Shown: piece by piece, positions 37,201 through 46,562 of the stretch
Layout of the letters: every line of letters starts with the position of its first letter
Numbering within the stretch: the stretch's first letter is position 1
Assembly: GCA_044464765.1 (NCBI GenBank)
Contig: JBIQKZ010000007.1
Location: 62,001-126,000 of the forward strand
Direction: 5' to 3'
DNA: 64,000 nt
Source: JBIQKZ01 sp044464765
GTDB taxonomy: Bacteria > Pseudomonadota > Gammaproteobacteria > Burkholderiales > Burkholderiaceae_B
Translations under genes and position numbers: made by a program
The notes under the pieces: model-generated
Told to the model about the DNA's origin: nothing
Databases searched by the model: none
The model's input: only the letters and a program-made list of their open reading frames with translations

Positions 37201-38525
37201 CGGCATTGGGCGTGCTGGCAGACGCCATAGGCGTGCCGGAGTTTGCCCAGGCGATGGTCAGGAGCTTTCAGGAGGGAACCCAAATAGAAGCCGGCCATGC
37301 CTCGGCTCGGTTTCGACTGCGGTTCCAGCCTGAACCTGGCCTGGCCGACGTTGATTGGCCCGACGAACTGACGGTGGATTGGTTGCACGGCGAGCAGTCC
37401 AATAGTTCCGCCGTTGTGGGCAGCCAGGTGGTCCTTAAGCTGCTGCGGAATGTACTTGATGGCCCTCATCCAGAAGCGGAAATGACGCGCCACCTGACAC
37501 GCGCCGGTTACGCGCATGCGGTTCCCTTGCTTGGCGAACTCGTCGTGTCTGCTGATGACGGCGTCGCGCGGACACTGGCCGTATTAAGCGCCTTCGTGAC
37601 CAATCAGGGCGATGCCTGGAGATGGACGGCCGATTACTTGAGTCGACTGCAACAGAATAATGGGCTGATTGCTACGCCGGAGAACTACGCAGACGAATTG
37701 GCCGGCTATAACAAACTGCTGGAAACTTTGGGCATGCGGCTTGCCCAGTTGCATGCTGTGCTGGCCAGGCCGAGCGACGATGCCGCTTTCCAGCCGGAGA
37801 TTGCGAATGCCAAGGACGCAAGCCGGTGGTCCAGATCCATTGGCGACGATCTACACCGGGCCATCAAAGCGCTTGACGGCTTGCCGGGTGTTTTGGGCAC
37901 GCCGGTTGCAGACCTGCGTCGAGAGCTGAAAAGCATCCGTAAAGCCCTGATGGCGCACCTGAAGCAACAGTCGACGTATCTGGTAGGCAGCACGCTTTCG
38001 CGCATCCACGGCGATTTTCATCTGGGGCAGGTCCTGGTGGCGCAAAGCGATGTCTACCTCGTGGATTTCGAAGGAGAGCCCGCGCGCTCATTGCAGGAAA
38101 GACGGGCGAAGGCGACGCCGTGGCGCGATGTCGCGGGCCTGCTTCGGTCCATTGATTACGCGAGTGCCGCGTTCAGGCGTCCTGATGCGACGCCCGTCGA
38201 GCAAGAGCGCGAGATGACGTTGGCAGAGCAGTTTCGCTCTGGCGCGTCAGCCGCCTTTCTGGCGGGCTATGCGTCGGCGACTAAAGAGCAGCGTAATGAC
38301 TCGCGCGACGGAAACGATGAGGCGGTAGTCGGCGCCTCGGCCGCCCGGGGCGTCGCGGAACACGCTTTGTTGGAGCTGGCATTGATAGAAAAGGCTGCTT
38401 ATGAAGTTGTATACGAAGCTGCACATCGGCCCGACTGGGTCCGGATACCTCTTGCCGGGCTGATGGAAGTTGCAAGGAACCTTCTTGCAGGGGATGGAAG
38501 AACAGTGGAGGACCATACAGCATGA
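34242..38525 (+). CDS. GlgE-TreS-maltokinase chimera (1427 aa)
   Basis: A single open frame joins three parts. Residues ~36-378 match GlgE maltosyltransferase: the DUF3416-like N-domain, ASWYELFPRS, FPPIHPIGRTHRKGRNN, nucleophile Asp335 in FRVDNPHTKP and acid/base Glu364 in FLSEAFTRP. At L378/D379 (nt 35373-35378) the sequence changes to trehalose synthase TreS from DDGYDIADY onward: ELVINHTSDRHPWF, Asp520 in GLRLDALP, Glu562 in LLAEANQWP and Asp628 in FLRNHDELT, running to ~860. Residues ~870-1427 are maltokinase with HGDFHLGQVL (Asp1258) and DFEGEPA. The C-terminal part of GlgE and the first ~60-100 residues of TreS, with barrel strands 1 and 2, are missing. The reading is consistent with an in-frame deletion between adjacent glgE and treS-mak genes, or an assembly error. 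TreS interconverts trehalose and maltose; maltokinase makes maltose-1-P; GlgE would polymerise it, but the GlgE barrel here is incomplete. The stop overlaps the glgB start (ATGA). Confidence 0.9.
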   Translation: MNASVLRAMVMKAVSPSTAAGTGLGSRELKQALHAPRIAIESVAPSVDGGLYPARYSLGDTVQVRATIFSDGHAPVSARLLWREEGASKWHEEPLTALGNDRWQAQFRPSQLGAHHYTIRAWRAERFETTYPLILPLRVEPRQAAFASWYELFPRSCGATPGVHGTFNDVIVRLPAIQAMGFDVLYFPPIHPIGRTHRKGRNNAINADVDDPGSPYAIGSPRGGHDAVHPQLGTLEDFQRLVRCAADHGIEVALDFAVQCSPDHPWLIEHPEWFEWRPDGTVQYAENPPKRYEDIVNPDFYSERASARQRLALWRRLRDIVLFWIAQGVRTFRVDNPHTKPLPFWQWLIADVQARHPETVFLSEAFTRPAMMHRLARLDDGYDIADYRNVHPEYGSLSNVRTFIRAAHARSLRVITELVINHTSDRHPWFERARKARRGSVARDFYVWSDSDQAYAGTRIIFCDTEKSNWTWDPVAGAYFWHRFYSHQPDLNFDNPRVFDAVMSAMRFWLDMGVDGLRLDALPYLVEREGSNNENLPETHDIVKRIRRVIDDEYPGRMLLAEANQWPEDAQEYYGQGDECHMAFHFPLMPRMYMAIAQADRFPITDILSQTPDIPESCQWAIFLRNHDELTLEMVTSRERDYLWEEYAADPRARINLGIRRRLAPLLERDRRRIELMNSLLLSMPGTPVLYYGDEIGMGDNIHLGDRDGVRTPMQWSPDRNGGFSRADPERLTLPALMGPLYGYETINVEAQQRNAHSLLNWTRRMLAKRQQSRVFGRGTLRFLYPGNRKILAYLREYEGEGLLCVANLSNASQPVELDLAVMSGRVPIELLGGTSFPPIGELPYLLTLPPYGFYWFELSLVAAAPDWHAPLPEQVPDHATLVLSTRAAGQNQLLLHESSDKALRDVVMPMYLQRQRWFAQGAKVASTTMVYSALLPDQPDVYLAEFEVKYAQGVKGRCFVPLYAVWADPAPAPVQSYALARLRRGPALGVLADAIGVPEFAQAMVRSFQEGTQIEAGHASARFRLRFQPEPGLADVDWPDELTVDWLHGEQSNSSAVVGSQVVLKLLRNVLDGPHPEAEMTRHLTRAGYAHAVPLLGELVVSADDGVARTLAVLSAFVTNQGDAWRWTADYLSRLQQNNGLIATPENYADELAGYNKLLETLGMRLAQLHAVLARPSDDAAFQPEIANAKDASRWSRSIGDDLHRAIKALDGLPGVLGTPVADLRRELKSIRKALMAHLKQQSTYLVGSTLSRIHGDFHLGQVLVAQSDVYLVDFEGEPARSLQERRAKATPWRDVAGLLRSIDYASAAFRRPDATPVEQEREMTLAEQFRSGASAAFLAGYASATKEQRNDSRDGNDEAVVGASAARGVAEHALLELALIEKAAYEVVYEAAHRPDWVRIPLAGLMEVARNLLAGDGRTVEDHTA

Positions 38526-40456
38526 CACGCGTTGCCGACATTCCAACCAATGATTCACGGGCGGTTCGGTCCGAATCGTTGTTGGGCGAACTGGACTTGC
38601 ACTTGATCGCCGAAGGCCGACATAAGCAGCTTGCCGATTGCCTTGGCGCCCATGCGCTGGACCGTGCGGGCGTGCCGGGGGTCCGTTTTGCGGTATGGGC
38701 GCCCAATGCAACGCAGGTGTCTGTGGTGGGGGATTTCAACGCGTGGGATGGGGGGCGGCACCCGATGAGGCTGCGTCGTGAAGCGGGCGTCTGGGAAACC
38801 TTCATACCCGGTGTGGCCGCGGGCTCCCTGTACAAGTTCGAGCTGCATGACGGCAAGGGCGGCTTATTGCCGCTGAAGGCCGACCCGCTGGCACGTCGTA
38901 CCGAGCGGCCTCCGGCCAGCGCGTCCATCGTTGCCGCGCCGGAAAAGTTTACCTGGACCGACCAGGGCTGGATCGCAGGTCGCCAAGAACGGCAGGGAAC
39001 CAACAAGCCCTTGTCCATCTACGAAGTACATATGGGCTCCTGGATGGACGGTACTCCGCAGGAGAGTGTTTGGAATCAGGTGGGCCCCCGATTGATCGAC
39101 TACGCCTGCGCCATGGGCTTTACGCATCTGGAGTTGCTGCCCATTACCGAGCATCCATTCGGCGGATCCTGGGGGTACCAGCCGCTGGGCATGTTCGCGC
39201 CCACGGCCAGATGGGGGACGCCGAGCGACTTTGCCCGCTTTGTCGATGATTGCCACAACGCGGGTCTTGGGGTGATTCTTGACTGGGTGCCGGCGCATTT
39301 TCCTACTGATCCGCATGGGCTCGCGCGGTTCGATGGGACGGCGCTTTACGAGCACGAGGATCCGCGGCTGGGTTGGCATCCCGACTGGGATACCTTGATC
39401 TATAACGTGGGCCGTAACGAGGTGCGAAATTTCCTAACGGCTAGCGCCCGCGAGTGGATCGATCGCTTCCACGTCGATGGTTTGCGGGTCGATGCGGTGG
39501 CGTCCATGCTGTACCTGGACTACAGCCGCAAAGCAGGGGACTGGGTGCCTAACAAGCATGGGGGGCGCGAGAACCTGGAAGCGAAAGAATTTCTTCAGGA
39601 CCTGAATGCGTCCATGACGCGCGATTACCCCGGGGTGCTGATGATTGCTGAAGAGTCCACGTCGTGGCCAGGGGTCACGGCGCCTGCCGAGGTGGGTGGC
39701 CTGGGCTTTAGCTACAAGTGGAATATGGGCTGGATGAACGACACGCTAAGGTATATGCGTCGCGATCCCGTCCACCGTCGCTTCTCGCACGACGATATTA
39801 CCTTTGGTCTGGTGTATGCCTGGTCCGAGAACTTTATTCTTGCGCTGTCACACGATGAAGTCGTCCATGGGAAAGGCTCGCTGCTGCAGAAAATGCCGGG
39901 CGATCGCTGGCAACGCTTCGCAAATCTGCGGGCGTATTACGGTTTCATGTGGGCTCATCCAGGTAAGAAGCTGCTTTTCATGGGGTCGGAGTTTGCACAA
40001 TCGCATGAATGGGAACACGATGCGGCGCTTGATTGGGGTTCGCTGGCCGATCCCGCGCACGGCGGCGTGCAGACCCTGGTGCGGGATCTGAACACCTTGT
40101 ATGTCAACGAGCCGGCGCTCCACGCAGATGACCATTCCCCAGCGGGTTTTGAATGGCTGATCGGAGACGACAGTAGCAATAGCGTGTTCGCATTCTTGCG
40201 TCACGGCGAGGCTGCGAGCATGTTGGCGATCTGCAATATGACGCCTGTTCCGCGCCATGGCTACCGGGTCGGTGTGCCGTATGACGGTAGCTGGACTGAA
40301 CGGATCAATACCGATTCCTCGGTTTATGGCGGCAGTAATGCGGGGAATGGCGGCTCCATAGCGACGGAACGTATCGCATTCCATGGCAAGCCACAGTCTT
40401 TATCGCTGACCCTACCCCCGTTATCCACGTTGCTATTGACTCTGGCAAGGAGCTGA
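38522..40456 (+). CDS. glgB: 1,4-alpha-glucan branching enzyme
   Basis: A 644-residue GH13 enzyme that forms alpha-1,6 branches. A CBM48 domain lies near residues 55-130 (RFAVWAPNATQVSVVGDFNA), then the barrel with GGSWGYQPLGMFAPTARWG, the nucleophile region DGLRVDAVASMLYLDYSRK, acid/base in MIAEESTSWPG and LSHDEVVHGKGSL. It belongs to the shorter branching enzymes with one N-domain. The ATG overlaps the preceding stop, so translation is coupled. The stop is one base before the GTG start of glgX. Confidence 0.96.
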   Translation: MTRVADIPTNDSRAVRSESLLGELDLHLIAEGRHKQLADCLGAHALDRAGVPGVRFAVWAPNATQVSVVGDFNAWDGGRHPMRLRREAGVWETFIPGVAAGSLYKFELHDGKGGLLPLKADPLARRTERPPASASIVAAPEKFTWTDQGWIAGRQERQGTNKPLSIYEVHMGSWMDGTPQESVWNQVGPRLIDYACAMGFTHLELLPITEHPFGGSWGYQPLGMFAPTARWGTPSDFARFVDDCHNAGLGVILDWVPAHFPTDPHGLARFDGTALYEHEDPRLGWHPDWDTLIYNVGRNEVRNFLTASAREWIDRFHVDGLRVDAVASMLYLDYSRKAGDWVPNKHGGRENLEAKEFLQDLNASMTRDYPGVLMIAEESTSWPGVTAPAEVGGLGFSYKWNMGWMNDTLRYMRRDPVHRRFSHDDITFGLVYAWSENFILALSHDEVVHGKGSLLQKMPGDRWQRFANLRAYYGFMWAHPGKKLLFMGSEFAQSHEWEHDAALDWGSLADPAHGGVQTLVRDLNTLYVNEPALHADDHSPAGFEWLIGDDSSNSVFAFLRHGEAASMLAICNMTPVPRHGYRVGVPYDGSWTERINTDSSVYGGSNAGNGGSIATERIAFHGKPQSLSLTLPPLSTLLLTLARS

Positions 40457-40457
40457 C

Positions 40458-42560
40458 GTGCGCCAAGACCTGCCCGACAGACTCGAGCCTGGCCTCCCGT
40501 ACCCCTTGGGGGCCACCAGTGATGGGCTGGGTGTGAATTTTGCCGTGTTCTCCGCCAATGCGGCGCAGATAGAACTGTGTCTTTATGACCGGGATGGGCG
40601 CAAGGAGCTGAAGCGTCTGGCGCTGCGCGAGTGCACTGACGAAATCTGGCATGGATACCTGCCCGATACAGGCTCCGGGCTGGTGTATGGCTATCGTGCG
40701 CATGGTCCTTACGACCCAAAGAACGGCCATCGCTTCAATCCGCATAAATTGCTGATTGATCCCTATGCGCGTCAATTGAAGGGCGCGTTGCGTTGGGCGG
40801 ATGCGCTTTTCGGCTATCGGATGAACCATTCACGTGCCGACCTGAGTTTCGATCGGCGGGATAGTGCTACGTACATGCCCAAAAGCGTGGTGGTCGACGA
40901 CCGATTCAATTGGGGCAGCCATCGAAAGCCTGACATACCCTGGGCCCAGACCATCATCTATGAAGCGCATCTTAAAGGCGTTTCCATGGAGCGCGGGGAT
41001 TTGCCGCCAAGCGTGCGAGGAACCTGTGCCGCGCTTGCTGACGAAAAGTTCGTCGAGCATTTGCACCGACTGGGCGTCACCGCAATTGAGTTGCTGCCGG
41101 TACAGGCGTTCTTGCAGGATCAGTTCCTTGTGTCCCGTGGGTTGCGCAATTATTGGGGCTATAACACCTTGGCTTACTTCTCGCCCGAGGTCGGCTACCT
41201 TGAAAGCGGCGCTTCCGACGATCTGCGCAAGGCGATTCGCCGCTTGCACGCGGCCGGCATAGAAGTGTTGCTGGACGTGGTCTACAACCATACGGCCGAG
41301 GGCAATGAGCTAGGCCCGACGCTGTCCTGGCGAGGTCTGGACAATGCCAGTTACTATCGGTTGATACCAGGTGACGAGCGCTACTACGTCAACGATACGG
41401 GTTGCGGAAACACCGTTAACTTATCTCACCCGCGTGTGCTTCAAATGGTTATGGATTCCCTGCGGTACTGGGCGACAAGCTATCAGATCGACGGGTTTCG
41501 CTTTGACCTGGGCGTGACTCTGGGACGAGAAGGCACCGGTTTCGATCCAGGGTCGGGATTTTTCGACGCCATTTTGCAGGATCCGGAGCTTTCGCAACTG
41601 AAGCTGATCTCCGAGCCGTGGGACGTGGGCCCGGGCGGTTATCAGTTGGGCAATCATCCGCCGGGGATGGCCGAGTGGAATGATCAGTATCGCGACTGTG
41701 TGCGTCAGTTCTGGCGCGGCGATCCGGGTCAACGGGGTGGCCTGGCCGGCAGCCTGACCGGCTCGCCTGGATTGTTCGATCGGCGCCATCGGAGACCATG
41801 GGCCTCCATCAATTACCTGGCCTCGCACGATGGATTCACCGCAGCGGATGTGACGCGCTATGCCGACAAGCACAATGATGCCAATGGCGACGAGAACCAG
41901 GACGGCCACAGCGAGAACTTCAGCGCCAACTGGGGTGTCGAAGGTTCTTCCGACAATAAGGCAATCGACGCGCAGCGCGATCGTGTTCTGCGGGCCATGC
42001 TCAGCACCGTCATGTTCTCCAGTGGCACGCCCATGCTTTTGGCGGGCGACGAGTTTGGAAATAGCCAGCAGGGCAACAACAATGCGTATTGCCAGGACAA
42101 CAGCCTGTCCTGGTTGAACTGGGATGAGGCGGTACGGCCGCGAGGGGCGCAGTTGACTTCCTTCGTGGCACGCCTCGCCCGATTGCGTCGTGCTCATCCA
42201 TCTTTGCGTCCGGGCCGCTTCGAGGACGAGCGGCAAGAGGTCGTTCCCGGAGTCAGCAGGGAGGCTTGGTACGATGTCGACGGCAACCCGATGGATGACG
42301 CTGCATGGGGCTTTGCCGAAGGCCGGGCGCTGGCGCTCAGGCGGGCCGTCGGGCTTGCAAAGGGGGGAACCGACATGACCTTCCTGATCCTGAATGCCAG
42401 TGCCGACGACATCGTGTTCCAGTTGCCGCCGCATCCAGGCCGTTGGATGCGCACCTTCAATTCGGCCGCGCCGCAGGAAGCCAAGACACCCCTTAGAGCC
42501 CCCTCGATTGCAGTACCTGCATACGCGGTCCTGCTGTTGACTGACGGAGAGTCATCATGA
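40458..42560 (+). CDS. glgX: Glycogen debranching enzyme (isoamylase type)
   Basis: A 700-residue GH13_11 enzyme that hydrolyses alpha-1,6 branches of glycogen and limit dextrins. A CBM48 domain is N-terminal (LGVNFAVFSANAAQIELCLY). The barrel shows VVYNHTAEGNELGPTLSWRG, nucleophile in DGFRFDLGVTLGRE, acid/base in ISEPWDVGPGGYQLG and ASHDGFTAADV. The start is a GTG one base after the glgB stop, and its end overlaps treZ by ATGA. GlgX and TreX cannot be told apart by sequence alone; with treYZ next to it the TreX-like role (debranching before trehalose release) is plausible. Confidence 0.95.
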   Translation: MRQDLPDRLEPGLPYPLGATSDGLGVNFAVFSANAAQIELCLYDRDGRKELKRLALRECTDEIWHGYLPDTGSGLVYGYRAHGPYDPKNGHRFNPHKLLIDPYARQLKGALRWADALFGYRMNHSRADLSFDRRDSATYMPKSVVVDDRFNWGSHRKPDIPWAQTIIYEAHLKGVSMERGDLPPSVRGTCAALADEKFVEHLHRLGVTAIELLPVQAFLQDQFLVSRGLRNYWGYNTLAYFSPEVGYLESGASDDLRKAIRRLHAAGIEVLLDVVYNHTAEGNELGPTLSWRGLDNASYYRLIPGDERYYVNDTGCGNTVNLSHPRVLQMVMDSLRYWATSYQIDGFRFDLGVTLGREGTGFDPGSGFFDAILQDPELSQLKLISEPWDVGPGGYQLGNHPPGMAEWNDQYRDCVRQFWRGDPGQRGGLAGSLTGSPGLFDRRHRRPWASINYLASHDGFTAADVTRYADKHNDANGDENQDGHSENFSANWGVEGSSDNKAIDAQRDRVLRAMLSTVMFSSGTPMLLAGDEFGNSQQGNNNAYCQDNSLSWLNWDEAVRPRGAQLTSFVARLARLRRAHPSLRPGRFEDERQEVVPGVSREAWYDVDGNPMDDAAWGFAEGRALALRRAVGLAKGGTDMTFLILNASADDIVFQLPPHPGRWMRTFNSAAPQEAKTPLRAPSIAVPAYAVLLLTDGESS

Positions 42561-44413
42561 CGGCGCTCCAGCCATGTCGAGCACCGGCCAACGTGGGTCG
42601 TCTCGGTCAATCCGGCGCGTTGCTTTTGCCGAATGGCGCGGTGCGCTTTCGCATCTGGGCGCCTGACGTCATGCAGCTCCACCTTGTGCTGGAAGAATGC
42701 AAGCCGGTTCCGATGGTGGCGGTGGAAGGCGGGTTCTACGAACTGACGGTGCCTTGCGAGGCGGGTGCGCGCTATCGCTATCGATTGCCTTCGGGCCAAA
42801 TGGTGCCCGACCCCGCCTCGCGCCAGCAGGAGGATGATGTGCATGGCGCCAGCGTGGTCATCGATATGCAGGCCTATCCATGGGAGCACAACGACTGGTC
42901 CGGCCGAACCTGGGAACACGTCGTGTTGTACGAAGTGCACTGTGGCTTGGCCGGTGGGTTCACGCGCTTGATGGAGAGCTTGCCGCAGCTGGCGCAGCTG
43001 GGAGTCACCGCAATAGAACTGATGCCGGTGGCGGACTTCCCGGGCGAGCGCAACTGGGGTTATGACGGCGTCTTACCTTATGCGCCCGATGCGTCCTATG
43101 GCAGGCCTGACGATTTGAAGCGGCTTATCGATGCGGCGCATGGGCTGGGCCTGATGGTGTTTCTTGACGTCGTGTACAACCATTTCGGCCCAGAGGGTAA
43201 TTATCTGCCGTTATACGCGTCCGGCTTCTTTCGTCATGATGTCGACACCCCGTGGGGGGCGGCCATCGACTTTCGTGAACCGGCGGTGCGTAGCTACTTT
43301 TCGGAGAATGCCTTGCACTGGTTGCGCGACTATCGTTTCGATGGTCTGCGGATTGATGCAGTGCATGCCATGTGGGATTGCGGGTGGTTGACCGAAATGG
43401 CCGCCTTTGTTCGTGAACGGATCGAGCCCGACAGACGGATTCATCTGGTCGTGGAGAACGACAAGAACTGCGCCACGCTGTTGCGTAGCGGCTTCGATGC
43501 ACAATGGAATGACGATGCGCACCATGTTGTCCATCATCTTTTGACGGGCGAGCGACAGGGCTACTACCTCGATTATGCGGACGATCCCGCCGGCAAGCTC
43601 GCCAAGTCGTTGTCCGAAGGGTTCATCTACCAGGGCGAAGCCAGTCGGTGGCGGCCGGACATGAAGCGGGGCGAGCCAAGTTCAGGCTTACCGCCAACGG
43701 CCTTTGTCTTCTTTCTGCAGAACCATGATCAGACAGGCAACCGCGCCCTGGGGGAGCGGCTGGCTGCTCTGTGCGAAGAGGAGCCCAAGTTGTTGAAAGC
43801 GGCTGTTGCGCTTCAATTGCTGTCTCCGCACATCCCAATGCTTTTCATGGGCGAGGAGTATGGCCTGAAAACACCTTTTCATTATTTTGTTGATTTTGGC
43901 GATGCCGCGCTTGCAACGGCGGCCCGTGAGGGGCGCAAACGAGAGTTCGAGGCTTTTGAAGCCGTGGCAGGTAACCAGCTAAGGTCGTGTCCCGACCCGA
44001 CCGATGTGCAGGCGTGGGAGTTATCCAGGCCTGGATCGGCGCCGATCGATCCAGCGTGGGCAAGATGCTGGTTTAGCTATTACCGAGATTTGTTGGCTCT
44101 GCGCGCGAGGCATATTTCCCCCTACTTGAAAGACGCACGCAGTCGTGGAGCGGGCGCGCTGGCGCCGCGGGTTGTAAAGGCGGAATGGATTCTTGGAAAC
44201 GGCGCTGTGCTGACCATCTACATCAATCTGGGGCCCGAAGAATATACCTGCGAGCCCGAGCTCGAGGTCAGGTTGGAGCGGCCTGAATTGCTATTCGAAA
44301 GCTGCGGCGACGCCGGCGCCGAATTAGCCAAGGGGCGGCTGCCGCCGTTTTGCACGGTGGTTCTGTTGCGGACCGACGCGGACTTTTGCGCCAGGAGACG
44401 CCATGAGAAATAG
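42557..44413 (+). CDS. treZ: Malto-oligosyltrehalose trehalohydrolase
   Basis: A 618-residue GH13_10 enzyme that frees trehalose from maltooligosyl trehalose made by TreY. The N-terminal CBM48-like part shows LPNGAVRFRIWAPDVMQLHL. The barrel has MPVADFPGERNWGYDGV, nucleophile in DGLRIDAVHAMWD, acid/base in LVVENDKN and FLQNHDQTGNRALGERL. Full length. Coupled to glgX through ATGA and overlapping malQ by 11 bases. Confidence 0.95.
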   Translation: MTALQPCRAPANVGRLGQSGALLLPNGAVRFRIWAPDVMQLHLVLEECKPVPMVAVEGGFYELTVPCEAGARYRYRLPSGQMVPDPASRQQEDDVHGASVVIDMQAYPWEHNDWSGRTWEHVVLYEVHCGLAGGFTRLMESLPQLAQLGVTAIELMPVADFPGERNWGYDGVLPYAPDASYGRPDDLKRLIDAAHGLGLMVFLDVVYNHFGPEGNYLPLYASGFFRHDVDTPWGAAIDFREPAVRSYFSENALHWLRDYRFDGLRIDAVHAMWDCGWLTEMAAFVRERIEPDRRIHLVVENDKNCATLLRSGFDAQWNDDAHHVVHHLLTGERQGYYLDYADDPAGKLAKSLSEGFIYQGEASRWRPDMKRGEPSSGLPPTAFVFFLQNHDQTGNRALGERLAALCEEEPKLLKAAVALQLLSPHIPMLFMGEEYGLKTPFHYFVDFGDAALATAAREGRKREFEAFEAVAGNQLRSCPDPTDVQAWELSRPGSAPIDPAWARCWFSYYRDLLALRARHISPYLKDARSRGAGALAPRVVKAEWILGNGAVLTIYINLGPEEYTCEPELEVRLERPELLFESCGDAGAELAKGRLPPFCTVVLLRTDADFCARRRHEK

Positions 44414-46562
44414 TGATCAGGCACGCCTTGCCTCGCTGGCGGAACAGGCAGGATTGATTGGTCGTTGGGAAGATGTCCATGGGCGCCGCCATGCCGTCGA
44501 ACCGCCTACCTTGCAAGCTTTGTTGCAGGCCATGGACCTGCCGTGTCTTTCGAACGACGATGTGCGAGCCAGCATGCATAAGGTCGCGAACGAGTCTTAT
44601 GTATCGGATGGGCAGATGTTGGTTACGGATGTCGCTACGCCCATTACGTTTCGTCTTCGAGGCTCCGCCAAATACTGCTTGCAGCTTGAAGGGGGCGGGC
44701 AGCGCAGCGGCACGGCCGAGCAGATCGGTAACGGCAAGGTTCGTATTCCTGTCGTGGATGCCGCCGGCTACCATAAGCTTCTTATCGATGGTATGGAGAT
44801 GACGCTGGCCGTTGCGCCTCTTCGTTGTCCGTCGGTCGCTGACATCATGTGCCAGCCCGTGCCCCGTGCGTGGGGACTTGCCGCCCAGGTGTACAGCCTG
44901 TGGCGCTCGGGCGCTAAGACGTCTCTCAGCGCCAACCTGGGTGGGGCTGAGCAGCGTTCCCGGACTGGCGGCGCCATAGGCGCGGCCGGCGACTATGGCG
45001 CCATTTCCGAACTCGGCTGGCGCGCCGCGCGCGCCGGTGCGAGTGCGCTGGCGATCAGCCCGGTTCATGCGATGTTCAGCGCCGACCCCTCGCGGTACAG
45101 TCCGTATGCGCCATCCAGCCGGCTCTTCCTGAACGCCTTGTATGTGGACCCAGCGATGGTTCTGGGAGGCGATGCCGTACGGGCTGCGCTGGGCGGTAAC
45201 GACGCTGACTTCCTGACCAGGGCGGCCGGTGACGGAATGATTGACTGGCCGAGCGTGGCGCCGGCAAGAATGCACGTGCTGCGGCAGGTGTATGAGCGTT
45301 TCCTGGCGGCTGCGCCGAACAAACTATGGCGATCATTTCTCGAGTTTCGGCGCGCTGGCGGCCCTACATTGCAAGCTCATGCCAACTATGAGGCGCTGCA
45401 TGCCCACCACGCTGGCTCGCTGGGTGCAGCGAGTGGGTGGAAAGATTGGCCTGCGACATATCTTGACTTCGCCGGCCCTGGTGTGAGCCGATTTGCGGAA
45501 CACCAGCAAAAGGAAGTGGGGTTTCACGTATTCTTGCAATGGCTTGCCAGCGAAGGTTTGCGGCAGGCGCATCATCGTATGTGTGCCGCCGGCGCTCCGA
45601 TTGGTCTGATTACCGACTTGGCTATCGGCGCTGACGGCCGTGGCAGCCACGTTTGGAGTCACCAGACGGATTTTCTGGATGGCGTGTCCGTGGGAGCACC
45701 GCCTGATCTGCTCTACGACGAAGGCCAGGACTGGGGTTTGGCGGCGTTTTCTCCCCGCGCCTTGCGAAGCCGTGGCTATGCGTCTTTTATTGAAACTTTG
45801 CGAGCGACCATGGCGCACGCAGGGGGTGTGCGCATCGATCATATCCTGGGGCTGGCCCGAATGTGGCTGGTGCCCCAGGGGGCCAGTCCGTCCGAGGGAG
45901 TCTATCTTCGCTTTCCGTTCCAGGACATGCTGAATTTGCTCGTCCTGGAGGCCGCTCGACGCAACGTGGTGATTATTGGAGAGAACCTGGGAACGGTGCC
46001 CGATGGCTTCAATGAGCGCCTGGCCAGTAAAGGCATTATGGGCTCTTCCGTGCTTTGGTTCGAGAAAGATGAATCCGCTTATACCCCCTCGCGTCGCTGG
46101 TCGAGTCACGCCGTCGCCATGAGCAGCACCCACGATTTGCCGACGATTGTGGGCTGGTGGAATGCGTTCGATATCCAATTGGGCCGACGTGTGGGTTCGA
46201 TTGGCGATGAGAAAGGCGATCAAATGCTGGCCAAGCGTCAGCAGGACAAGTCGGCCCTTTGGCGTGCGCTGGCCAAGGCGGGATTGGTGCTGGAAAGAAC
46301 GTCCGAGAATATGCGCTTGACGCCCCCGTTGGAAGCGGTATTGGCATTTGTGGCAAGCTCGCCGGCGCCGCTCGCCGTGATTCCCATGGAGGATATCCTG
46401 GGCATACCGTCGCAACCCAATCTTCCGGCATCCGGCGCATGTACTGCGCCTGCCTACCCTAGTTGGGTTCAGCGTTTACCGATAGCCGTCGAGCACATAT
46501 TTGACCAAGAGGGCGTGCGTGCCAGCCTGGCGGCGCTACGGCGCGCGCGCTATGCGCCATGA
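44403..46562 (+). CDS. malQ: 4-alpha-glucanotransferase
   Basis: A 719-residue GH77 amylomaltase that transfers maltooligosaccharide chains. Catalytic regions are RIDHILGLARMWLVP, IIGENLGTVPDGF (acid/base Glu) and SSTHDLPTIVGWW. The N-terminal ~150 residues form the extra domain of the MalQ type found in E. coli. In this setting it should lengthen short chains for TreY or GlgB. Its ATG lies 11 bases before the treZ stop, and its own stop overlaps treY (ATGA). Confidence 0.94.
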   Translation: MRNSDQARLASLAEQAGLIGRWEDVHGRRHAVEPPTLQALLQAMDLPCLSNDDVRASMHKVANESYVSDGQMLVTDVATPITFRLRGSAKYCLQLEGGGQRSGTAEQIGNGKVRIPVVDAAGYHKLLIDGMEMTLAVAPLRCPSVADIMCQPVPRAWGLAAQVYSLWRSGAKTSLSANLGGAEQRSRTGGAIGAAGDYGAISELGWRAARAGASALAISPVHAMFSADPSRYSPYAPSSRLFLNALYVDPAMVLGGDAVRAALGGNDADFLTRAAGDGMIDWPSVAPARMHVLRQVYERFLAAAPNKLWRSFLEFRRAGGPTLQAHANYEALHAHHAGSLGAASGWKDWPATYLDFAGPGVSRFAEHQQKEVGFHVFLQWLASEGLRQAHHRMCAAGAPIGLITDLAIGADGRGSHVWSHQTDFLDGVSVGAPPDLLYDEGQDWGLAAFSPRALRSRGYASFIETLRATMAHAGGVRIDHILGLARMWLVPQGASPSEGVYLRFPFQDMLNLLVLEAARRNVVIIGENLGTVPDGFNERLASKGIMGSSVLWFEKDESAYTPSRRWSSHAVAMSSTHDLPTIVGWWNAFDIQLGRRVGSIGDEKGDQMLAKRQQDKSALWRALAKAGLVLERTSENMRLTPPLEAVLAFVASSPAPLAVIPMEDILGIPSQPNLPASGACTAPAYPSWVQRLPIAVEHIFDQEGVRASLAALRRARYAP

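Noticed and set aside
41421..42434. Minus-strand frame of 337 codons inside glgX
   Set aside because: Antisense shadow of a clear GH13 gene.
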